In this document: one piece after another, positions 39,707-47,573 of the stretch | Layout of the letters: each line of letters begins with the position of its first letter | Position numbering within the stretch: position 1 is the first letter of the stretch | Source: Pannonibacter carbonis | Lineage (GTDB): Bacteria > Pseudomonadota > Alphaproteobacteria > Rhizobiales > Stappiaceae | Length of the DNA stretch: 64,000 nucleotides | Assembly: GCF_003012935.1 (NCBI RefSeq) | Contig: NZ_PUDR01000004.1 | Span: forward strand, 186,001 to 250,000 | Direction: 5' to 3' | Made by a program: the position numbers and the translations under genes | The notes under the pieces: generated by a model | Database searches by the model: none | Seen by the model: only the letters and a program-made list of their open reading frames with translations | Told to the model about the DNA's origin: nothing

Positions 39707-41902
39707 TCACAGAAACTGCTGCGGATCGATGTCGATCTGCAGTTTCAGTCCCCCGCGTGCCGGCGGCGCAAGGCGCATCCAGTGCCTCAGATAGGCTTGC
39801 AGGTCGGTCTGGCGCGGCGCCATGGCCAGAAGCCGGAACCTGTAGCGCCCGCGCACCATCGCCAGCGCCGCTTCGGCTGGCCCGAGAATTGTCACTGACC
39901 GATCCGGGGGCGCAACACGGGAGACCGCGCGGGCGAAGGCTTCTGTCGCCGGCTTGTCCGGGCCGGAGATCACCAGCGCCGCAAGTCTGCCGAACGGGGG
40001 AAGCCCGGCCACCCGGCGCGCTTCAATCTCGGCGCGGTAGAATGCTTCCCGGTCACCTGACAGGAGCGCGCGCAGCACGGGGTGCTCCGGCGAGTAGCTT
40101 TGCAGGATCCCACGCCCGCCGCCCGTCACACGGCCAGCCCGGCCCGTCACCTGGGCGAGCAGCTGGAACGTTCGTTCGGCTGCGCGTGGATCTCCGTGGG
40201 CAAGCCCAAGATCTGCATCCACGACACCGACAAGCTTCATCAGCGGAAAGTTGTGACCCTTGGCGACAAGCTGAGTGCCGATGACGATATCTGCGCCTCC
40301 CTCCTCGACAATCTTCATTTCGCGTCGCAGCCGCGCCGGTCCCCCCAGCAGGTCGGAGGAGAGGACCAGCACGCGGGCGTCCGGAAACAGTCCCTCCACC
40401 TCCTCGGCGACGCGCTCCACGCCGGGCCCGCAGGCGACGAGGGCATCCTGGGTGCCGCAGGCCGGGCAGGCACGCGGAATGGCTTCGTTGTGGCCACAGT
40501 GGTGGCAAACCAGCTTGCCCTTCATCCGGTGCTCGACCAGCCAGGCGCTGCACTGGCTGCACTGTAAGCGGTGGCCACAGGAGCGGCAGAGCGTCAGCGG
40601 GGCATAGCCACGCCGGTTGAGAAACAGCAGTGACTGGCCCTTGTCGGCGAAAGTCTCGCGCATGGCCGTAATCAGGCCCGGCGCGATCCAGCGGCCGCGT
40701 TCCGGCCCCTCGATGCGCATGTCGATGACGGACAATTCCGGCAGGCTCGCGCCGCTGGCGCGCTCGGGCAGGATATGGCGTTGATAGCGGCCAACATCCG
40801 CATTGACCCGGCTTTCCACGGACGGTGTCGCCGAGGCAAGGACCACCGGGAAGCGGGCCAGATGGCCACGCACTACCGCCATGTCGCGGGCATTATAGGA
40901 CACCCGATCATCCTGCTTGAAGGCCGTGTCGTGCTCTTCGTCGACGACGATGAGCCCCAGATCGGCGAAGGGCAGGAAGAGGGCCGAGCGCGCACCGACA
41001 ACAACCGGCACCTCGCCGCTCGCCACCCCGCGCCAGACCCGGGCGCGCTTCTTTGGCGTGATCTCCGAATGCCATTCGGCCGGCGCGACGCCGAACCGCG
41101 TTTCAAAGCGGCGCAGGAACTGTTCCGTCAGGCCGATTTCCGGCACGAGGATCACAGCCTGGCGGCCGCGCCGGACGGCTTCGGCGACGGCTTCGAAATA
41201 GACCTCGGTCTTTCCCGAGCCGGTCACCCCGTCAATGAGCGAAACAACGCCGCCCTTGGCGAAGCTCGCCACCAGCGCCTTGGCCACTTCATCCTGCATC
41301 GGCGTCAGGTTCGGCGGGTTGAATTCGGGCTCCGGCATCGGTGGCAACGGGGTTGCCGTCATGAAGACGGGTTCAAACACCCCTTGCGCGGTCAGGCCAT
41401 CGATGACGGAGGAACTGACGCCGGCGGTGGCGGCAAGGCCGGCGCGGGTCCAGGCAAAGCCCTCGCTGGCGGTTTCGATCACCCGCGCCCGGGCCGGGGT
41501 CATGCGATCAGGCTGGCGGTCCAGCACCAGACGCAGGCCCGGCACAGGTGCTTCCGGCTCCAGCGCGTCTTCGGAGCGCAGCACCATGCGCAGCACCATC
41601 CCGGGCGAGGCCAGCGTCCAGGTGGCAACCCAGTCGATGAAACGCCGCAACTCGTCCGTCAGCGGCGGACAGTCATAGACATGGCTGATCTGTTTCAGCT
41701 TGGCGGGATTGATGGCCGCATCCGCCGGTGTGTCCCAGACCGCGCCGACGACCTCACGCGGACCCAGCGGCACCCGCACAATGGACCCCGGCACGACGGT
41801 CTGGCCCGCTGGCACCCGGTAGGTGTAGGGCTCGGGCACGGCGACAGGCACCAGCACGCTGGCAATCGTCTCACGCGTTTCGGGCAGGTCGTCGAACAGC
41901 AC
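39707..41902 (-). CDS. priA: Primosomal replication restart helicase PriA
   Basis: 731 aa. N-terminal 3' binding domain (VPEPYTYRVPAG), Walker A GVTGSGKTEVYFEAV, DEEHD helicase box, and eight zinc-binding Cys arranged as CRSCGHRLQCSQC, CHHCG and CPACG. It reloads DnaB at stalled forks. The start at 41902 is GTG with GGAGA 11 bases upstream; the frame stays open upstream without an ATG. Located next to fsa and the atp operon as in other Hyphomicrobiales. Confidence 0.95.
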   Translation of the reverse strand: MLFDDLPETRETIASVLVPVAVPEPYTYRVPAGQTVVPGSIVRVPLGPREVVGAVWDTPADAAINPAKLKQISHVYDCPPLTDELRRFIDWVATWTLASPGMVLRMVLRSEDALEPEAPVPGLRLVLDRQPDRMTPARARVIETASEGFAWTRAGLAATAGVSSSVIDGLTAQGVFEPVFMTATPLPPMPEPEFNPPNLTPMQDEVAKALVASFAKGGVVSLIDGVTGSGKTEVYFEAVAEAVRRGRQAVILVPEIGLTEQFLRRFETRFGVAPAEWHSEITPKKRARVWRGVASGEVPVVVGARSALFLPFADLGLIVVDEEHDTAFKQDDRVSYNARDMAVVRGHLARFPVVLASATPSVESRVNADVGRYQRHILPERASGASLPELSVIDMRIEGPERGRWIAPGLITAMRETFADKGQSLLFLNRRGYAPLTLCRSCGHRLQCSQCSAWLVEHRMKGKLVCHHCGHNEAIPRACPACGTQDALVACGPGVERVAEEVEGLFPDARVLVLSSDLLGGPARLRREMKIVEEGGADIVIGTQLVAKGHNFPLMKLVGVVDADLGLAHGDPRAAERTFQLLAQVTGRAGRVTGGGRGILQSYSPEHPVLRALLSGDREAFYRAEIEARRVAGLPPFGRLAALVISGPDKPATEAFARAVSRVAPPDRSVTILGPAEAALAMVRGRYRFRLLAMAPRQTDLQAYLRHWMRLAPPARGGLKLQIDIDPQQFL

Positions 41903-42239
41903 GCCGCAATCGTCTCCGGTAGTTTGTGTCCAGCTTAACTGGTCCGTTTTCAGCCGGGGACCGGCTCAGGTCAAACCGGTATTCTCGCGAATGTCAGGTC
42001 CAGGGCTGCAAACGGTCCTGAACACCCCTTTGCCTCGGCCCGGCGGTCAAGATCATGCCGAGGGCTGAGGTACGCTCCGCAAAATCACAGGCCGCACCGA
42101 ATCGGGGGTGTTGCACTGCGCGATCCTACGCTAAACAGACGGGGACCGGAGTGGCAGATGGCGCATGCCGTCTTCCGTCCCGCCTCATTTCGAGTGGACG
42201 TGCCCTGTTTGCGTGGGCACAAGGGGAGTTGATACCCAG
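41903..42239. other. Divergent gap between priA and fsa (337 bp)
   Basis: No supported gene or RNA. It must hold the fsa promoter and possibly the priA promoter. The fsa frame is open from 42165, but the segment before 42240 does not resemble the family. Confidence 0.5.
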
Positions 42240-42893
42240 ATGAAGTTCTTTGTCGATACGGCCGATACCGCAGAAATCGCCGAACTGGCTGCCACCGGCC
42301 TTCTGGACGGCGTGACCACCAACCCCTCCCTGATCATGAAGGCTGGCCGCCCGATGAAGGATGTGATCGCAGAAATCTGCAAGATCACGGACGGCCCGGT
42401 CTCCGCAGAAGTTGCCGCCACCGACTATGAAGGCATCATGCGCGAGGCCAAGGTGCTCGCCGCCATTGCGCCGAATGTCGTCATCAAGCTGCCGTTGACC
42501 ATGGACGGTCTCAAGGCCTGCAAGGCGCTCACCTCGGCTGGCCACAAGACCAACGTCACCCTGTGCTTCTCTGCTACCCAGGCCCTTCTGGCCGCCAAGG
42601 CCGGCGCCACCTACATCTCGCCCTTCATCGGCCGCCTCGACGACATCAATCTCGACGGCCTTGAACTGATCCGCGAGATCCGCACGATCTACGACAACTA
42701 CGGTTTCGCCACCGAGATCCTGGCTGCCTCGATCCGCACGATCAACCACGTGCGCGACTGCGCCATCATCGGTGCCGACGTCGCCACCATCCCGCCGTCG
42801 ACCCTCAAGGCGCTGGTCAAGCATCCGCTGACCGACAAGGGCCTCGAAACCTTCCTGGCAGACTGGGCCAAGACCGGCCAGTCGATCGCCTGA
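42240..42893 (+). CDS. fsa: Fructose-6-phosphate aldolase / transaldolase family protein
   Basis: 217 aa, the small class of transaldolase. [20 protein letters not shown] is the family N-terminus; the Schiff-base Lys is in [12 protein letters not shown] near 81; TNPSLI and [10 protein letters not shown] are conserved. Whether it works as transaldolase in the pentose phosphate pathway or as F6P aldolase cannot be read from sequence. Start at 42240 shortly after AAGGGGAG. A strong terminator follows. Confidence 0.9.
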   Translation: MKFFVDTADTAEIAELAATGLLDGVTTNPSLIMKAGRPMKDVIAEICKITDGPVSAEVAATDYEGIMREAKVLAAIAPNVVIKLPLTMDGLKACKALTSAGHKTNVTLCFSATQALLAAKAGATYISPFIGRLDDINLDGLELIREIRTIYDNYGFATEILAASIRTINHVRDCAIIGADVATIPPSTLKALVKHPLTDKGLETFLADWAKTGQSIA

Positions 42894-42914
42894 TCGCCTC
42901 GGCCACCAGCATTG

Positions 42915-42946
42915 AAACGGCACCCTCTCGGGTGCCGTTTTTGTTT
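42915..42946 (+). terminator. Intrinsic terminator of fsa
   Basis: AAACGGCACCC, loop TCTC, GGGTGCCGTTT, followed by TTGTTT; an 11-bp stem 21 bases after the stop. Confidence 0.92.
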
Positions 42947-43252
42947 GCAGCCCTTGTGACTGCCGATTTGCGTTCCGAGTCACCCCGGCCAAGAGAAACG
43001 CCGAGCCGGCCCACTCGTTTCCAGAGTGTTGATGCGGGCGATGCGGCGCCCTTCACAAGCTCACGCTGCGTCAAACCGCTGGCGGCGCGGCTAACATAGT
43101 CTGCTCTGGAAGCGCGTAGGTCCCGGGTCTCCGCCTCGCACTCGCCCGGGGTTAGCTCTTGGGTCACCCGGCAGCCCCACAGTTGCGCAGGCAACCGCCG
43201 TTTCCGGCCGCCCCGCCGCTCTCGCCCCTTGCAGTCACCGCGCGGGGCACTT

Positions 43253-43279
43253 ATCCTATAGCGACTAGAGCTATAGGAT
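43253..43279 (+). promoter_or_regulatory. Palindromic MerR-type operator upstream of merR
   Basis: ATCCTATAGC (43253-43262) and GCTATAGGAT (43270-43279) form a perfect 10-bp inverted repeat with a 7-base centre, ending 8 bases before the merR start codon. This is the expected form of a MerR-family site and implies autoregulation. The position right next to the start codon means a bound regulator would cover the start region, or the mRNA has a very short leader. Confidence 0.75.
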
Positions 43280-43287
43280 TTTCTGTC

Positions 43288-43710
43288 ATGGCCGACTTGT
43301 CCATCGGTGATCTCGCCCGCCGCACCGGCGTCAAGGTGCCGACGATCCGCTATTACGAGCAGATGGGACTGGTACCGGAACCGCCGCGCACTGAGGGCAA
43401 CCAGCGCCGCTATGGACGCGCTGAACTGGAACGTCTCACCTTCATCAAGCACGCCCGGGATCTCGGGCTGCCGATGGAGGCAATCCGTGACCTGATCGAC
43501 CTCAGCGCCCATCCGGAGCGCCCCTGCGGCGATGCCGAGCGGATCGCCGCCGAACAGCTCGTTGCCGTGCGTGACAAGATCGCTCGCCTGCAGCGGCTGG
43601 AAGCAGAACTGGAGCGGATCATGGCCCATGACCACGGCGCCCACACCGTCGCGGAATGCCACGTCCTGCGCGCCCTCGCTGACCATTCCCTCTGCGACGG
43701 CGACCATTGA
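43288..43710 (+). CDS. MerR family transcriptional regulator
   Basis: 140 aa. The N-terminal winged helix reads LSIGDLARRTGVKVPTIRYY, followed by the EQMGL and NQRRYG wing motifs and a long dimer coiled coil. Cys are present at ERPCGDAE (near 76) and in the C-terminal tail (AECHVL and SLCDGDH), a pattern that may bind a metal, though it does not exactly match CueR, ZntR or CadR. The perfect operator just upstream supports autoregulation. No efflux or detox gene is adjacent, so the target may be elsewhere. ATG at 43288 chosen because it begins at MADLSIGD; the upstream frame would cross the operator. Confidence 0.88.
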   Translation: MADLSIGDLARRTGVKVPTIRYYEQMGLVPEPPRTEGNQRRYGRAELERLTFIKHARDLGLPMEAIRDLIDLSAHPERPCGDAERIAAEQLVAVRDKIARLQRLEAELERIMAHDHGAHTVAECHVLRALADHSLCDGDH

Positions 43711-43766
43711 GAAGGACAGCAGGCACGATGTTCCAAGAGAACGCGATGCACATGCCCCCACTCCGA

Positions 43767-43868
43767 GGTCATCCCCGCCCCCGTGCACGGATCCAGCGGC
43801 GCCGCACAAACATCAACACCTCGATTCCGTTGAGGCAGAATGGATCCCCGCACGAGGCGGGGATGACC
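43767..43868. repeat. REP-like doublet, family A, copy 1
   Basis: The left arm starts GGTCATCCCCGC (43767) and the right arm ends GCGGGGATGACC (43868), perfect 12-base inverted ends. The right arm folds alone as ATCCCCGC, loop ACGAG, GCGGGGAT; the left arm hairpin is degraded (GCACGGAT instead of GCGGGGAT). A second copy with the same ends lies at 61897-62001, 18 kb away. Probably a mobile non-autonomous REP/BIME-type element. Confidence 0.75.
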
Positions 43869-43956
43869 GTGATGGTGAAAGGCAGTGGCCGGGGGCAAAC
43901 ACAGACGTTTCCAGCATAGACGGTTCCGACCGGAGCCCGGGCGACAACGAAAGATG

Positions 43957-43987
43957 AAAAAGGCCGGAGCGTCGCCGCTCCGGCCTT
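43957..43987 (-). terminator. Intrinsic terminator of lpd
   Basis: On the minus strand: AAGGCCGGAGCG, four-base loop, CGCTCCGGCCTT then TTTC; a 12-bp stem 29 bases after the lpd stop. Confidence 0.88.
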
Positions 43988-44016
43988 CCTAACATTCGGG
44001 ATTGAACCCAGCCCGA

Positions 44017-45420
44017 TCAGGCGTGGATCGGCTTGGCGAAAGTCGCCATGGCTGCTTCCTTCACGGCTTCCGACATGGTCGGATGCGCGTGGCAGGTGCG
44101 GCCGAGGTCTTCCGACGAGCCGCCGAATTCCATCAGCACGGCTGCCTCGTGGATCATCTCGCCAGCGCCGTGGCCGACGATATGCACGCCGAGAACGCGG
44201 TCGGTGGCCGCATCCGCCAGCACCTTCACGAAGCCGTCGGTGTGGTTCATGGCGCGGGCACGGCCGTTGGCGACGAAGTTGAACTTGCCGGCCTTGTAGG
44301 CGACGCCTGCGGCCTTCAGCTCTTCCTCGGTCTTGCCCACCGACGCCACTTCCGGCGAGGTGTAGACGACGCCCGGGATGACGTCATAGTTCACGTGACC
44401 GGCCTGGCCAGCGAGCATCTCGGCCAGCGCCACGCCCTCGTCCTCGGCCTTGTGCGCCAGCATCGGACCGACGATGACGTCGCCGATGGCGTAGATGCCC
44501 GGCACGTTGGTCTGATAGTGGCCATTCGTCTCGACGCGGCCGCGGTTATCCAGCTTGACGCCTGCCTCTTCCAGGCCAAGTCCGGCCGTGTAGGGCTTGC
44601 GGCCGATGGCGACGAGGACCACGTCGGCCTCGATCACTTCCGCAGCACCGCCAGCCGCCGGCTCGACCGAGACTTCCAGACCCTTGCCCTTCTTGGCAAC
44701 GCCGGTGACCTTGGACGACAGCTTGAAGGTCATGCCCTGCTTGGCCAGCATGCGCTGGAACTGCTTCGACACGTCACCGTCCATCGGGCCGAGGATCTTG
44801 TCCATGAATTCGACAACGGTCACCTTGGCGCCGAGACGGCCCCAGACCGAGCCCAGCTCCAGGCCGATGACGCCGCCGCCGACCACAACGAGGTGATCCG
44901 GCACCTTCTCAAGCGTCAGGGCACCGGTGGAGGAGACGACCTGCTTTTCGTCGATCTCGACGCCCGGCAGCTGCATCACGTCGGAGCCGGTGGCAATGAC
45001 GATCGACTTGGTGGCAAGTTCGGTCACATTGCCGTCTTCGGCAGTGACGGACACCTTGCCCTGGCCCAGGATCTTGCCGGTGCCATGGAAGGCCTCGATC
45101 TTGTTCTTCTTCAGCAGGAACGCAACGCCGCCGACATTGGCGTCGATGGTCGCCTGCTTGTGCGTCATCATCGCCGGGAGGTCGAGCTTCGGCTTGGCCA
45201 CCTTGATGCCGAGTGCCTCGAAGCCATGACCGGCCTCATGGAACATCTCGGAAGCATGCAGCAGCGCCTTGGACGGAATGCAGCCCACGTTCAGGCAGGT
45301 GCCGCCATGGGTGGCGCGCTTCTCGACCACCGCGACCTTCAGGCCGAGCTGGGCGGCCTTGATGGCGCAGACATAGCCACCGGGACCGGTACCGATGACA
45401 ACGAGATCATACTGGGACAT
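44017..45420 (-). CDS. lpd: Dihydrolipoyl dehydrogenase (E3)
   Basis: 467 aa. FAD motif [14 protein letters not shown] (7-20), redox disulfide Cys42/Cys47 in [15 protein letters not shown] motif [13 protein letters not shown] near 177-189 and C-terminal His-Glu pair in HAHPTMSE. It reoxidises the lipoyl group of E2, here of the 2-oxoglutarate dehydrogenase complex encoded upstream in the same direction. It ends the TCA gene block and is followed by a strong terminator. Confidence 0.95.
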   Translation of the reverse strand: MSQYDLVVIGTGPGGYVCAIKAAQLGLKVAVVEKRATHGGTCLNVGCIPSKALLHASEMFHEAGHGFEALGIKVAKPKLDLPAMMTHKQATIDANVGGVAFLLKKNKIEAFHGTGKILGQGKVSVTAEDGNVTELATKSIVIATGSDVMQLPGVEIDEKQVVSSTGALTLEKVPDHLVVVGGGVIGLELGSVWGRLGAKVTVVEFMDKILGPMDGDVSKQFQRMLAKQGMTFKLSSKVTGVAKKGKGLEVSVEPAAGGAAEVIEADVVLVAIGRKPYTAGLGLEEAGVKLDNRGRVETNGHYQTNVPGIYAIGDVIVGPMLAHKAEDEGVALAEMLAGQAGHVNYDVIPGVVYTSPEVASVGKTEEELKAAGVAYKAGKFNFVANGRARAMNHTDGFVKVLADAATDRVLGVHIVGHGAGEMIHEAAVLMEFGGSSEDLGRTCHAHPTMSEAVKEAAMATFAKPIHA

Positions 45421-45497
45421 GGGAATGCCTCACGTTCTTATAGGTCAGTTTGAGGCAGCCGGCGCGCATGCGGCCAGCCACCATAGCTTTCGGGAGA

Positions 45498-46085
45498 TCA
45501 TGCGGCAGGCGCGCTCCCGGCGAGACCGGCCTTCACCCGCGCCATGATCACTCCATGCAGCGCGATGATCAGGACCAGCGAAACGACATGCTGGGTCAGG
45601 CTTGCGACCGGCCAGAGGCCGGCAAAACCGGCGGCCCCCAGCGGCAGGAACAGGACGATTGCCGTCCAGACGCCCGGATTGGGCTGGCGCATGGCGATCA
45701 TCTGGACGATGTGCAGCACCGCATTCACCAGCACCAGATAGACGGCGACCATGCCCCATCCGGCATCGATGAAGCGCATCGCGAGCATGGCCAGCGCGGC
45801 CACCCACCAGACGCCGAAGATGTTGACGGCAAATACGAAACCCGGGGTCAGCACCTCACGGCCATGGCCGATATGGGCATTGACGAACTGGCGGAACCGG
45901 TCGCGGTCATGCTCCTCGAACTGGTGCAGCATGTAGACCGGCAGGACGAGATAGACGTAGAGTTCGGCCTGGGGCCATCCGGCGGTGAACACGGGGGTCA
46001 GGAGCAGCAGGACAAACCCTGCCATGAAGCCACCGTAGACCCAGTTTGCGCTGAGGCGCTCAAGCACACCCGTCATCATGCCCAT
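45498..46085 (-). CDS. HXXEE-domain integral membrane protein
   Basis: 195 aa with about five to six hydrophobic segments (near 18-33, 43-55, 83-103, 110-127, 139-160, 167-185). The motif HQFEEH near 54-59 and the later NAVLHIVQ fit the HXXEE domain (PF13787), whose function is unknown. It is inserted between sucB and lpd, and may be cotranscribed, but nothing in the sequence ties it to 2-oxoglutarate dehydrogenase. The start could be the ATG at 46085 or 46079; GGGAG lies upstream of both. Confidence 0.78.
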   Translation of the reverse strand: MGMMTGVLERLSANWVYGGFMAGFVLLLLTPVFTAGWPQAELYVYLVLPVYMLHQFEEHDRDRFRQFVNAHIGHGREVLTPGFVFAVNIFGVWWVAALAMLAMRFIDAGWGMVAVYLVLVNAVLHIVQMIAMRQPNPGVWTAIVLFLPLGAAGFAGLWPVASLTQHVVSLVLIIALHGVIMARVKAGLAGSAPAA

Positions 46086-46265
46086 CCGCTCCCTGTGTCC
46101 GGCTGCGACCTGTTGTCACGCGGGCTAGCTTGACCGCCATTCCTGCAATTGCAAGGGGCAAAGGCAGGGAACGCGTCAGAAGATGGCGGCGGGCATCAGG
46201 GGCGCCTGCCGGGAAACGCAATCGGCGGCGGAGGGTTCAGACCGCTCCGCCGCAGACCAGCAGGA

Positions 46266-47495
46266 TCAGAGATCCAGCACCAGACGGCGCGGATCTTCCA
46301 GGCTTTCCTTCACGCGGACGAGGAAGGTCACGGCTTCCTTGCCATCGACGATGCGGTGATCGTAGGACAGGGCCAGATACATCATCGGGCGGATGACGAC
46401 CTGACCGTTCACGGCCATCGGCCGGTCCTGGATCTTGTGCATGCCGAGGATGCCTGACTGCGGTGCGTTCAGGATCGGCGAGGACATCAGCGAGCCATAG
46501 ACGCCGCCGTTCGAGATCGTGAAGGTGCCGCCCTGCATGTCGGCGACGCCGAGCTTGCCGTCGCGGGCCTTGCGACCGAGGTTGCCGATTTCCTTCTCGA
46601 TCTCGGCAATCGACATCTGATCGGCATCACGCACGACCGGAACCACGAGGCCCTTGTCGGTACCCACGGCCACGCCGATGTGGCAGAAGTTCTTGTACAC
46701 CACGTCCGTGCCATCGATCTCGGCGTTGACGGCCGGGATTTCCTTCAGCGCGTGGCAGACGGCCTTGGTGAAGAAGCCCATGAAGCCGAGCTTCACGCCA
46801 TGCTTCTTCTCGAACACGTCCTTGTAGGCGGCGCGCAGGTCCATCACCGGGCCCATGTCCACTTCGTTGTAAGTGGTCAGCATGGCAGCGGTGTTCTGGG
46901 CGTCCTTCAGGCGGCGCGCGATGGTCTGGCGCAGCTTGGTCATGCGGACGCGCTCTTCGCGGGCCTCGTCCTCGGCCGGAACCGGCGCGCGGACGGAAAC
47001 GGGAGCAGCGGCGGCAGCCGGGGCGGCGGTGACGCCGGCAGCCACGGCGGCCAGCACGTCACCCTTCAGCACCTGGCCACGCTTGCCGGAGCCTGCAACC
47101 TGGTCGGCCGACAGGCCGGTTTCGGCCAGCAGCTTGCCAGCGGCCGGGGCCGGCGGCATGGAGGTCGGCGCAGCCGGGGCGGCGACGGCCGGGGCCGGAG
47201 CAGCGGCGGCAACGGCAGGGGCGGCAGCGGCAGCAGGAGCTGCGGCAGCCGCAGCGGCGCCAGCAGCGATCAGGCCGAGCAGGGCGCCGACGCCAACGGT
47301 GTCGCCTTCCTTGACGAGGATGCTCTCAAGGGTGCCGGATGCCGGGGACGGAACCTCGACGGTCACCTTGTCGGTTTCGAGTTCAACGAGCGGCTCGTCG
47401 GCCTTCACGGCTTCGCCGGGCTTCTTGAACCACTGGGCAATCGTTGCCTCGGAGACGGATTCGCCCAGAGTGGGCACGCGGATTTCGGTTGCCAT
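46266..47495 (-). CDS. sucB: 2-oxoglutarate dehydrogenase E2, dihydrolipoyl succinyltransferase
   Basis: 409 aa. One lipoyl domain with Lys43 in [12 protein letters not shown], an Ala/Pro-rich linker (about 78-115), a peripheral subunit-binding domain ([19 protein letters not shown] near 121-139), a second Ala-rich linker and the catalytic domain ending with [12 protein letters not shown] (catalytic His). AAGG lies 5 bases before the ATG. It follows sucA by 78 bases. Confidence 0.96.
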   Translation of the reverse strand: MATEIRVPTLGESVSEATIAQWFKKPGEAVKADEPLVELETDKVTVEVPSPASGTLESILVKEGDTVGVGALLGLIAAGAAAAAAAPAAAAAPAVAAAAPAPAVAAPAAPTSMPPAPAAGKLLAETGLSADQVAGSGKRGQVLKGDVLAAVAAGVTAAPAAAAAPVSVRAPVPAEDEAREERVRMTKLRQTIARRLKDAQNTAAMLTTYNEVDMGPVMDLRAAYKDVFEKKHGVKLGFMGFFTKAVCHALKEIPAVNAEIDGTDVVYKNFCHIGVAVGTDKGLVVPVVRDADQMSIAEIEKEIGNLGRKARDGKLGVADMQGGTFTISNGGVYGSLMSSPILNAPQSGILGMHKIQDRPMAVNGQVVIRPMMYLALSYDHRIVDGKEAVTFLVRVKESLEDPRRLVLDL

Positions 47496-47573
47496 GGTCG
47501 CCTTCTCTAAAAAATTGCCTTGGCCAGTTCCGGATCAGGGGTCCGGCTCGCCTGACTGGCGGGCCGTCCGGGA

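Larger units (their letters stand above)
42894..43287. other. Gap between fsa and merR (394 bp)
   Basis: It holds the fsa terminator (42915-42946) and the merR operator (43253-43279). Between them (42950-43250) is GC-rich sequence with an open minus-strand frame that continues antisense through merR; I do not regard it as a gene. Confidence 0.5.
43711..44016. other. Convergent gap between merR and lpd (306 bp)
   Basis: No supported gene. It contains the family A REP-like doublet (43767-43868) and the lpd terminator (43957-43987). Confidence 0.6.

Noticed and set aside
42817-43809. A 330-codon minus-strand frame across the fsa-merR gap
   Set aside because: It runs antisense through merR and its operator and overlaps the end of fsa; no family resemblance.
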